Shown here: piece by piece, positions 1 through 5,566 of the stretch
Position numbering within the stretch: position 1 is the first letter of the stretch
How the letters are laid out: each line of letters starts with the position of its first letter
From: Verrucomicrobiota bacterium
Lineage (GTDB): Bacteria; Verrucomicrobiota; Verrucomicrobiia; Verrucomicrobiales; Verrucomicrobiaceae
Direction of reading: 5' to 3'
NCBI GenBank assembly: GCA_023429545.1
Contig: JAEYUU010000039.1
Span: 1-5,566 of the forward strand
DNA: 5,566 bases
The notes under the pieces: model-generated
Seen by the model: only the letters and a program-made list of their open reading frames with translations
Told to the model about the DNA's origin: nothing
Databases searched by the model: none
Program-made: the position numbers and the translations under genes

Positions 1-571
1 GGACGAACGCGCCCACGAGGAAGTGCATGAGGCTCGCCGTGAATGAGACCACCGCCGCCACGATCTGATTGGCCGTCAGTGCCGAGGCGAGGCAGCCGAT
101 GGAGAGATTGAACAGACCCATGGCGAACAACAGGATGTACGTGCCGTACAGGGCGCCCGGCGGAATCTCCGCCGCGGAGTTGGTCATGGTCTGGAAGATG
201 GCGAAGTTCGCCAGGCTGGGTACCCAGAGGAGGCAGTAGAACACCACGCTGGCGAGGTACTTGGCGAATACAATCTGCCACGTGCGCACGGGGGCGGTGC
301 AGAGCGTTTCCCAGGTGCCGAGCTTCCGCTCCTCCGCAAAGAGACGCATGGTGAGCAGCGGGAACACGAAGAAGTAGCTGAGCCAGAACCACTGCGAGGT
401 GAAGGTCCAGGTGACGATGCTGGCCTGCTGGGGGCTTGTCTCCAGGACCGTGATCGCAGCGCGGAAGGAGAGGCCGTTGATGATCATCACCAGCGCCAGC
501 ACCACGTAAGCGATGGGCGAGAAGAAGAAGCTCCGGATTTCCTTGGTAAACAGGGTGAGTAGCAGGCGCAC
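1..571 (-). CDS. ABC-2 type exporter permease, GldF-like (3' part off the window)
   Basis: This is the inner-membrane channel subunit of an ABC-2 exporter, partnered by the ATPase just upstream; its substrate cannot be told. The visible 190 residues begin with a cytosolic amphipathic start (LLLTLFTKEIRSFF) followed by about five hydrophobic segments near residues 19-36, 57-75, 105-126, 142-165 and 170-190. Between segments 2 and 3 lies the cytoplasmic coupling motif TMRLFAEERKLGTWETL (74-90) followed by APVRTWQIVFAKY (93-105), which is highly characteristic of GldF-like ABC-2 permeases. The reading frame has no ATG. I chose GTG at 571 because the protein then starts where family members start, directly before the SPIAYVVL membrane segment. 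No Shine-Dalgarno sequence precedes it. The gap to the ATPase stop is 72 bases and stays open in this frame (see findings). The frame is still open at position 1, so the C-terminus is missing. Motif identity is strong; the exact start is uncertain. Confidence 0.88.
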   Translation of the reverse strand, partial: MRLLLTLFTKEIRSFFFSPIAYVVLALVMIINGLSFRAAITVLETSPQQASIVTWTFTSQWFWLSYFFVFPLLTMRLFAEERKLGTWETLCTAPVRTWQIVFAKYLASVVFYCLLWVPSLANFAIFQTMTNSAAEIPPGALYGTYILLFAMGLFNLSIGCLASALTANQIVAAVVSFTASLMHFLVGAFV

Positions 572-643
572 GGGAGAGGAAGCGGAAGTGGTGTTGCGAA
601 AAAAATCGAAGGAGTGATGAAATGACAGGCGTGGCGCGGCGGA

Positions 644-1573
644 TCAATCTCCGCTGGTCATTTCCACAAAGACATCTTCCAGGCGGGGCTGCTCCAGATG
701 GAGCTCACGGATGGGCCACTGTTTTCTGAGGGCGAGATCGCTGAGCGCTTCGCGGATGTCACCACGAGCTTCCACGCGCAGGGTGAAGCGGCGCCACGAG
801 CCGTCCGCCCGTTCTTCCGTGACTTTACGAATGCCGGTGACGGCGGCGAAAGTTTCCTCCGGGCTGCCCTCGGCCTGGATCTCCACCTGCACATCACGCG
901 CCACGCGCAGGCGGCGGACCAGATTCTTGGGTGTGTCATCCGCCCGAAGCTTGCCCTTGTGCAGCAGCAGCACGCGATCGCACGTGAGCTCGACTTCGCT
1001 GAGGATGTGCGTGGAGAGAAGAATGGTCTGCTCGGCGCGGTGGATCTGCAGCAAATCCCGGATGTGGCGGATCTGATTGGGATCCAGGCCGTTCGTCGGC
1101 TCATCGAGGATGAGCACGGGAGGTCGTGAGAGAATGGCATCCGCAAGAGCCACCCGCTGGCGGAATCCCTTGCTGAGGGTGGCGATGATCTTGCGCCGCA
1201 CCTCGGTCAGCGCGCAGGCCTCCATCACTTCCCCCATGCGCTTTCGCAACTCCTTGCCATGCACGCCTTTTAGTTGGCCGCGGAACTGGAGGTACTCCTT
1301 CACCCGCATGTCCAGGTACAGAGGCGCATTTTCCGGCATGTAGCCCAGACTGCGCCGTGCCTGCACGGATTGATGGAAAACATCGAAGCCATTCACCCTG
1401 GCCGTACCGGAGGTCGGCGGGAGGAACCCCGCCAGGATGCGCATGGTCGTGCTCTTGCCAGCGCCGTTCGGCCCGAGGAAGCCGACGACCTCGCCTGGCT
1501 TCACGGAAAAGGTGAGCCCGTCCACCGCCGTGCGGCCGACATAGGTTTTGGTCAGGTTTTGGACTTCAATCAT
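644..1573 (-). CDS. ABC-2 type exporter ATP-binding protein, GldA-like
   Basis: This cytosolic ATPase powers the ABC-2 exporter whose permease follows. At 309 residues it has the usual length for a single nucleotide-binding domain plus a C-terminal regulatory tail. All catalytic elements are visible: Walker A GPNGAGKST at 34-42, the Q-loop region GYMPENAPLY at 77-86, signature LSKGFRQRV at 133-141, Walker B VLILDE at 153-158, D-loop GLDP at 162-165, and H-loop STH with H189. Two features, MPEN in place of a Q-loop glutamine and SKGFRQR in place of the canonical SGGQ, are typical of the DrrA/NatA/GldA branch, not signs of damage. The tail ends in PRLEDVFVEMT, the common closing motif of that branch. 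GldA was named for gliding motility in Bacteroidetes, but homologues occur widely in non-gliders, so no motility role is claimed. ATG at 1573 is the first start in frame; no Shine-Dalgarno sequence precedes it. Confidence 0.95.
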   Translation of the reverse strand: MIEVQNLTKTYVGRTAVDGLTFSVKPGEVVGFLGPNGAGKSTTMRILAGFLPPTSGTARVNGFDVFHQSVQARRSLGYMPENAPLYLDMRVKEYLQFRGQLKGVHGKELRKRMGEVMEACALTEVRRKIIATLSKGFRQRVALADAILSRPPVLILDEPTNGLDPNQIRHIRDLLQIHRAEQTILLSTHILSEVELTCDRVLLLHKGKLRADDTPKNLVRRLRVARDVQVEIQAEGSPEETFAAVTGIRKVTEERADGSWRRFTLRVEARGDIREALSDLALRKQWPIRELHLEQPRLEDVFVEMTSGD

Positions 1574-1695
1574 GCGGGGAAGTGAATCAAAGCGCAGCCG
1601 GACGGAGATGACAAGGGTGGATGCGCCCCACCTGAGCCGCGCCGTTTCCTGTTGACGGCAGGCATATTAACCGCATCTGGGGCAAACCACATTGA
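1574..1695. other. divergent intergenic region between the ABC exporter and the dehydratase
   Basis: These 122 bases separate two divergently transcribed genes and must hold both promoters. The minus-strand promoter candidate is listed separately. For the plus strand there is TTGACG at 1652-1657, but the stretch 16-17 bases downstream (around CATCTG, 1674-1679) is a poor -10. TATTAA at 1665-1670 resembles a -10 but has no good -35 at the proper distance. I see no clear inverted repeat that would suggest an operator. Confidence 0.6.
1586..1614 (-). promoter_or_regulatory. candidate sigma70-type promoter for the ABC exporter operon
   Basis: On the minus strand, TTGTCA (1614-1609, five of six matches to TTGACA) and TTTGAT (1591-1586, four of six to TATAAT) are separated by exactly 17 bases. 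Transcription would begin near 1579, only about six bases before the ATG at 1573. That fits the absence of a Shine-Dalgarno sequence there and would make the message nearly leaderless. The call rests on consensus matching by eye in one short region, so it is tentative. Confidence 0.35.
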
Positions 1696-2673
1696 ATGAC
1701 TCCTCTCCCCGTCACCTACGCTGATATTCTTGAGGCCCTGCCCCGCGTCCACGAAGTGCTCCAGCCCACGCTGCTGCGCAACTGGCCCGGCTTGTCCGGG
1801 ATGCTGGGGTGCGAGCTGCATCTCAAGCATGAAAACCACCAGCCGGTGGGCGCATTCAAGGTGCGTGGGGGCGTCAATCTGGTGGGCACACTCAGCGAAG
1901 AGGAGCGCACCGCGGGCATCCTGGGCGTGTCCACGGGAAACCACGGCCAGTCCCTGGCCTTCGCCGCGCAGCACTTTGGTGTGAAATGCACCATCGTGGT
2001 GCCGCGAGGGAACAATCCGGACAAGAACCGCGCCATCCGCCAGCTCGGGGCCGAGTTCATCGAGCATGGGAAGGACTTCGATGAGGCGCGCGAGTTTGCT
2101 GCCACGCTGCAACAGGAGCGCGGCTGCCGGTATGTGCACTCCGCGAATGAGCCGAAGCTGATCGCGGGCGTGGGCACCCTCACTTGGGAGATTTTTGAGA
2201 AGCTGCCAGATCCGGATGTGCTGCTGGTGCCCATCGGGTTGGGCAGTGGCGTTTGCGGCGCCTGCATCGTGGCGAAGCAGCGGAATCCACGCACGAAGGT
2301 GATTGGGGTGCAGGCGGAGAATGCATCCGCGGTGGCGCGTTCCTGGCGGAGCGGCACCTTGGTGGTCACTGAATCTGCAGACACCTGGGCGGAGGGACTG
2401 GCGACACGCGTGCCTGCGGAAATGACCCTGGCCATCATGCGCGAACTGATGGATGACGTGATCCTGGTGAGTGATGAGGAACTGCGCATTGCCGCCGCGC
2501 GCATCCTCGAGCACACCCATAATCTCGCGGAAGGCGCCGGAGCCGCGACCGTGGCTGCGGCGATGCAGCAGCGGGACAGATTCGCCGGGCAGCAGGTGGC
2601 AGCGGTGCTCTCGGGAGGGAACCTGGACCTCGCACGGCTGCCGGAGATTCAGAGGTATGTGGGGAGGGAGTAG
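1696..2673 (+). CDS. PLP-dependent serine/threonine dehydratase-like enzyme (fold type II, no ACT domain)
   Basis: This is probably a cytosolic ammonia-lyase that deaminates a hydroxy-amino acid such as threonine or serine to a 2-oxo acid; the true substrate is not shown. The PLP Schiff-base lysine is K55 in HQPVGAFKVRGG (48-59). The substrate carboxylate loop is STGNHGQ (79-85), the phosphate-binding glycine loop is GLGSGVCG (181-188), and S306 in SGGN is placed to contact the pyridine nitrogen, as in threonine and serine dehydratases. Its 325 residues match the short catabolic, TdcB-like length; biosynthetic IlvA is about 500 with C-terminal ACT-like regulatory domains, which are absent here. 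The glycine loop differs from the usual GGGGL form, pointing to a distinct subgroup. ATG at 1696 is preceded by no convincing Shine-Dalgarno sequence. The gene is a lone plus-strand unit between two minus-strand operons, so neighbours do not suggest a pathway. Related enzymes with this fold, such as the ectoine-degradation dehydratase EutB, remain possible. Confidence 0.9.
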   Translation: MTPLPVTYADILEALPRVHEVLQPTLLRNWPGLSGMLGCELHLKHENHQPVGAFKVRGGVNLVGTLSEEERTAGILGVSTGNHGQSLAFAAQHFGVKCTIVVPRGNNPDKNRAIRQLGAEFIEHGKDFDEAREFAATLQQERGCRYVHSANEPKLIAGVGTLTWEIFEKLPDPDVLLVPIGLGSGVCGACIVAKQRNPRTKVIGVQAENASAVARSWRSGTLVVTESADTWAEGLATRVPAEMTLAIMRELMDDVILVSDEELRIAAARILEHTHNLAEGAGAATVAAAMQQRDRFAGQQVAAVLSGGNLDLARLPEIQRYVGRE

Positions 2674-2809
2674 AGAGCGAGTGAGATGAAGCGGGATTGT
2701 CGCACGCAAGCGATGACAGCAGCGCCGCTCCACGACGCAAAGCGAGATGCGTAAGGAGAACCGCGAAACGGCGCACCTCGATCTTCAAGCCTCCAGCCCC
2801 AATCCGCTT
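2674..2809. other. convergent intergenic gap without a recognisable terminator
   Basis: The dehydratase and the lpxB operon end facing each other across 136 bases. I find no strong GC stem followed by a T-run on either strand. Only weak elements are visible: a six-base-pair stem interrupted by a three-base bulge at 2698-2718, and an imperfect repeat, ACGCAAGCGA at 2704-2713 against ACGCAAAGCGA at 2734-2744. Rho-dependent or sequence-unspecific termination would be the default reading. Confidence 0.5.
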
Positions 2810-3589
2810 TCATTCACCCGCGGCATCTTCCACCGCCTTCTTCAATCGCTGCAGCATATCCAGCGGAGTGGGGGTGGGATCCTTGAGTTCTGCCGCCAGG
2901 GGAATGATCTTCGCTCTCTGCCATGCGGCAGGCGTGTTCTTGAGCGGTGGACGCATGAGGACAACCGCGGTGATGGGGATCTCCAGTTCGGCGAGTTGCT
3001 TCGCGACCTGCTCGATGCCGTTCGCCTTGGGATCTTCCGTGTCGCCCTGGGTAACCGCCGCAAACCGGATGGCATGGGGATGGCTCGTGCCCACCATGGC
3101 ATGCGCCACGCACATCATCGCCGCAATGTCGCTCGCATCCGGCGTGTCATAGTCCGCCACCACCAGCACCGTATCCTTGTTACCCTTCTTGCCGGGCAGT
3201 TCGGCGACGATATTTGAGATGATCTGTCCGCCAGCTTCGAAGTCCTGCCGCTGGATGTTGTAGCCCATGTTCGCGAACCCCATGGTGGATTCCACGTAGC
3301 TCGCCGCAGCCTTAAGGTTGTCCGGATTGGACAGGCCGCGATCACCAATGCTCCGCGAGAATCCCTGCTCATAGCGGGCCATGTCCTCCCCATTGAGTTC
3401 ACGCTGCAGCATGGGCGCCAGGTGTGAGGCAGCTTCTTCCGGCGCGTATTTCCTCTGGTAATAAATCCACAGGGACATCGGCACCATGAAGGCAAGTCCC
3501 AGCGGCAGGATGATGATGAAAGCTCGCACGATGCAGCCGGCCTTGGCGGGCGTCTCGGGGGATGCGGGTGGCGTCGCGTCGGTGCTCAT
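2810..3589 (-). CDS. membrane-anchored protein with a degenerate M28 peptidase-like domain
   Basis: No gene name is recognised. The 259 residues comprise a proline- and alanine-rich cytosolic start (1-18), one membrane segment at about 20-44 ending in WIYYQRK, and a soluble domain that would face the periplasm if the N-terminus stays inside. Residues 92-148 read like an M28 aminopeptidase core: LKAAASYVES, GYNIQRQDFE, ISNIVAELPGK, then TVLVVADYDT. In active M28 enzymes the last block is usually V-GAHYD with a zinc-binding histidine and is followed by a GADDNASG metal site. Here the histidine is replaced (ADYD) and the ADDN block is missing (DASDIAAMM). IRFAAVTQGD (174-183) aligns with the strand that normally ends in the catalytic Glu-Glu, also absent. 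The family is usually longer and has a further histidine ligand. I infer a non-catalytic relic or binding domain. The ATG at 3589 overlaps the lpxB stop by four bases, so translation is likely coupled. Confidence 0.75.
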   Translation of the reverse strand: MSTDATPPASPETPAKAGCIVRAFIIILPLGLAFMVPMSLWIYYQRKYAPEEAASHLAPMLQRELNGEDMARYEQGFSRSIGDRGLSNPDNLKAAASYVESTMGFANMGYNIQRQDFEAGGQIISNIVAELPGKKGNKDTVLVVADYDTPDASDIAAMMCVAHAMVGTSHPHAIRFAAVTQGDTEDPKANGIEQVAKQLAELEIPITAVVLMRPPLKNTPAAWQRAKIIPLAAELKDPTPTPLDMLQRLKKAVEDAAGE

Positions 3590-4737
3590 GAAACTTTCTG
3601 CTCAACCTCCTCCATGTTCATCTGGATCAGCACTGCCTCTGCCGCGCGACGGTAGGCGCCGCCTTCGCCCAGCGTGGCCACCACTTCCGCCAGCCGCGTG
3701 GTGAGCGCGGTGCGTGCCACGTCATCCTGGAGCAGCGTGACCAGCGATTGCGTGAGGCTCTGCGGAGTGAACTCATGCTGCACGAGTTCCTGCACCACGG
3801 TCCCGCCCGCCAGGATGTTCACGATGCCAAGGTGCTTGATCTTCACCACGGATTTCCCCACCGCGTAGGTGATGAAGTTCACCTTGTACACCAGCACATG
3901 GGGCAGCCCAAAGCAGGCCGCTTCCAGCGTGGCAGTGCCGCTGGCCACCGCGCCGACCTGCACGCGCTGCATGAGATCGCTGGAGGTGCCCACCTCGATC
4001 CAGCGCATCGCATCCGGCAGGTTCGCAGCCTCAGCCATGCCGCGCATCATGTTCGCGAGATTCTGGTTGGCAGCGCTCACGGCGAACCTCGCCTCTGGCA
4101 CTGCCTCACGGATGAGTTTCACCGCCTGCAGCATCACGGGGAAGTGGCGCTTCACTTCATTGGCGCGGCTGCCGGGAAAGAAGCCCACGAGGTCCGGCTC
4201 GCGAGTCCATCCGCGTGACAGTGCTTTCGTGCGATCCACCATGGGATGGCCGGAGAAGACGGTGCGCAGGCCGCTCTTTTCATAGAGGTCCTTCTCGAAG
4301 GGGAAGATGCAGATCATCAGATCCAGCAGCTTGGCCATGGTCTTCACCCGCCCCTTCTTCCACGCCCACACCTGGGGGCTGATGTAGTAGATGATGGGAC
4401 GGTCATAACCTGCCGTGCGCAGGGATTTTGCGAAGCGCAGGTTGAACCCGGGATAGTCGATGAGGATGACGGCATCCGGCTTCTCCGCCGCCACCAGGTC
4501 CAATGCCTCGCGCATCTTCTGCTTGAACCAGCCGTACACTTTGATCACCTCCCACAGGCCCAGCACGCCAGCCTGCTCCACCCAGTCCAGCATCTTCGCC
4601 CCGCCGCACTGCTTCATTTGCGGACCGCAGAATCCCGAGAACTCGATGCCGCCATGCAGATCCTGCAGGGCACGCATGAGCCCTGAGCCGTGGGTGTCGC
4701 CGCTGACCTCGCCGGCCAGAATGAAAATCTTCTTCAT
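3586..4737 (-). CDS. lpxB: lipid-A-disaccharide synthase LpxB
   Basis: LpxB (glycosyltransferase family 19) joins UDP-2,3-diacylglucosamine to lipid X (2,3-diacylglucosamine 1-phosphate), releasing UDP, to form the beta-1,6-linked disaccharide of lipid A. It works at the cytosolic face of the inner membrane. Its 383 residues match the typical length (382 in E. coli). Family motifs run in order: GEVSGDTHG at 9-17, DYPGFN at 94-99, YYISPQVWAWKKGRV at 117-131, SGHPMVD at 162-168, PGSRANEV at 188-195, and the UDP-binding region ASGTATLEAA at 265-274, followed by VYK (283-285). Every key block is intact, so the enzyme should be active. The ATG at 4737 gives the expected N-terminus MKKIFILAGE. It overlaps the upstream oxidoreductase stop by four bases (ATGA), and the lpxB stop overlaps the next start in the same way, showing a coupled operon. 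No separate Shine-Dalgarno sequence is visible at this start. Confidence 0.97.
   Translation of the reverse strand: MKKIFILAGEVSGDTHGSGLMRALQDLHGGIEFSGFCGPQMKQCGGAKMLDWVEQAGVLGLWEVIKVYGWFKQKMREALDLVAAEKPDAVILIDYPGFNLRFAKSLRTAGYDRPIIYYISPQVWAWKKGRVKTMAKLLDLMICIFPFEKDLYEKSGLRTVFSGHPMVDRTKALSRGWTREPDLVGFFPGSRANEVKRHFPVMLQAVKLIREAVPEARFAVSAANQNLANMMRGMAEAANLPDAMRWIEVGTSSDLMQRVQVGAVASGTATLEAACFGLPHVLVYKVNFITYAVGKSVVKIKHLGIVNILAGGTVVQELVQHEFTPQSLTQSLVTLLQDDVARTALTTRLAEVVATLGEGGAYRRAAEAVLIQMNMEEVEQKVS
3605..3613 (-). promoter_or_regulatory. possible Shine-Dalgarno sequence for the M28-like gene
   Basis: GGAGGAGGT on the minus strand, inside the last codons of lpxB, is the strongest match to the anti-Shine-Dalgarno sequence near any start in this window. 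It lies 15 bases before the ATG at 3589, longer than the usual 5-9. It may help reinitiation at the ATGA overlap, or may simply encode the EEV of the LpxB C-terminus. Confidence 0.3.
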
Positions 4738-5566
4738 GGGCGGAGCGCTGCCGTGGCCTTGGCAATGTCCTCCGTGATCCGAATCGCGAGGTGCAGTGCG
4801 TCCGCGCCCTGCTGGCCGGTGACCAGGGGCTTCGCTCCTTGCCGTACGGCTTCGAGGAAGGCCGCCAGTTCCAGCTTGAGCGGCTCCTCTTTTTCCACCT
4901 GCACTTCTTCGCGCGCGATGCTCATGCCATCACGACGGTAAATGTGGCCGGTCTGCTCCTGATAATCGAGGGAGATGTAACCTTCCGTGTGGAAGACCTG
5001 AATCTTGCGCATCTTCTTGTCACTCACGCGGCTGGCGGTGACGTTGGCCACGCAGCCGTTCTCGAAACGCAGGCGGGCATTGGCGATGTCCTCCCGCTTG
5101 GTCAGCACCGGCATGCCCACCGTATCCACGCTCACAAGAGGCGAGCTCACGAGATGCAGGATGATTTCCAGATCGTGGATCATCACGTCCAGCACCACGC
5201 CCACATCCATGCTGCGGTTTGGGAAGGGGGAGAGCCGTGTGGCTTCAATGAAGCGTGGCAGCTTGATGCGCTCCTCAAGCTGGCGCATCACGGGATTGAA
5301 GCGCTCGATATGCCCCACCTGAAGCACGAGATTCTTTGCGTCTGCCAGGGCCACGAGTTCCTGGGCCTCCTTGAGGCTGTCGCTCAGTGGCTTCTCCACC
5401 AGCACATGCCGGCCATGCTCCAGAAGATGACCTGCCACGGGGCGATGCGCCACGGTGGGGACGGCCACAGCCACGGCATCCGTGAGGGCAGTGAGTTCCT
5501 CCAGCGTGGAGACCGCCTTCGAACCGTACAGTGCGGCCAGCTCCTGGGCCCGTGCCTGATCCAGGT
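4734..5566 (-). CDS. Gfo/Idh/MocA family NAD(P)-dependent oxidoreductase (N-terminus off the window); candidate GnnA
   Basis: This is a sugar dehydrogenase-type oxidoreductase. The frame stays open to the right edge, so 276 codons are visible and the N-terminal Rossmann GxGxxG lies outside. GTG at 5474 is internal and not the true start. In visible-fragment numbering, the family signature EKP is at 57-59 (VLVEKPLS), its lysine being catalytic in the family. QVGHIERFNPV is at 82-92, and the sugar-binding and catalytic D-x4-HD block, DVMIHD, is at 126-131. The closing region EKEEPLKLELAAFLEAV is the usual C-terminal helix. The gene directly precedes lpxB with a four-base stop/start overlap. In Acidithiobacillus ferrooxidans, gnnA, which encodes the family member oxidising UDP-GlcNAc at C3, lies between lpxA and lpxB. 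The same role is a reasonable inference here, but sequence alone cannot separate it from other UDP-sugar or inositol dehydrogenases. Confidence 0.88.
   Translation of the reverse strand, partial: LDQARAQELAALYGSKAVSTLEELTALTDAVAVAVPTVAHRPVAGHLLEHGRHVLVEKPLSDSLKEAQELVALADAKNLVLQVGHIERFNPVMRQLEERIKLPRFIEATRLSPFPNRSMDVGVVLDVMIHDLEIILHLVSSPLVSVDTVGMPVLTKREDIANARLRFENGCVANVTASRVSDKKMRKIQVFHTEGYISLDYQEQTGHIYRRDGMSIAREEVQVEKEEPLKLELAAFLEAVRQGAKPLVTGQQGADALHLAIRITEDIAKATAALRP

Noticed and set aside
599..605. Seven-A run (T7 on the coding strand) as a programmed frameshift or intrinsic terminator site.
   Set aside because: No slippage product is needed because the permease frame is open on both sides, and there is no stable GC stem before the T-run.
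1652..1670. TTGACG followed by TATTAA as a plus-strand promoter for the dehydratase.
   Set aside because: The spacing is only seven bases. At 16-17 bases from TTGACG the -10 match is poor.
2698..2718. A possible hairpin in the convergent gap.
   Set aside because: The stem is only six base pairs with a three-base bulge and no T-run follows, so it does not support a terminator call.
1570..2733. A 387-codon open frame on the minus strand covering the whole dehydratase gene.
   Set aside because: Its translation is rich in Arg, His and Pro, has no recognisable motif, and lies opposite a gene with every PLP-enzyme motif intact. Long antisense frames are expected in GC-rich coding DNA.
2747..3217. 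A 156-codon plus-strand frame opposite the M28-like gene.
   Set aside because: No recognisable motif and composition of a shadow frame. The minus-strand frame has a membrane segment, domain-like sequence and an operon-type overlap.
3748..4218. A 156-codon plus-strand frame opposite lpxB.
   Set aside because: It is His- and Arg-rich and lies entirely across conserved LpxB motifs, so it is an antisense shadow.

Overview
The window is GC-rich by eye, densely packed chromosomal DNA from a Gram-negative bacterium. lpxB, the lipid A disaccharide synthase gene, shows that the organism makes lipid A. The gene set is a GldA/GldF-like ABC-2 exporter, lpxB preceded by a Gfo/Idh/MocA oxidoreductase, and starts that mostly lack a Shine-Dalgarno sequence. 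This fits a Verrucomicrobiota-type organism (Verrucomicrobium/Prosthecobacter relatives), but that placement is inferred from impression, not from a phylogenetic marker. I see no insertion sequence, tRNA, rRNA, CRISPR array, phage gene or other sign of recent transfer.

Layout: (1) 1-1573, minus strand: an ABC-2 exporter operon, with the ATPase (644-1573) followed by its permease (from GTG at 571, running off the left edge). (2) 1574-1695: a short divergent intergenic region with a plausible sigma70-type promoter for the ATPase that would give an almost leaderless mRNA. (3) 1696-2673, plus strand: a stand-alone PLP-dependent serine/threonine dehydratase-like enzyme, the only plus-strand gene. 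(4) 2674-2809: a convergent gap with no recognisable terminator. (5) 2810-5566, minus strand: a tightly coupled operon of Gfo/Idh/MocA oxidoreductase (N-terminus off the right edge), then lpxB, then a membrane-anchored protein that looks like a degenerate M28 peptidase domain. Both internal junctions are 4-base ATGA stop/start overlaps.

The right-hand operon is envelope biogenesis. LpxB condenses UDP-2,3-diacylglucosamine with lipid X. A Gfo/Idh/MocA enzyme directly upstream is where GnnA (UDP-GlcNAc 3-dehydrogenase, which leads to amide-linked acyl chains at position 3 of lipid A) is found in some bacteria. The third gene is translationally coupled to lpxB and has no recognised function. The left-hand operon encodes an exporter of the type first named in gliding motility, with unknown substrate. 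The most interesting points are the inactive-looking M28-like protein tied to lpxB, the possible GnnA, and the ATPase and permease lying in one reading frame separated by a single TGA.
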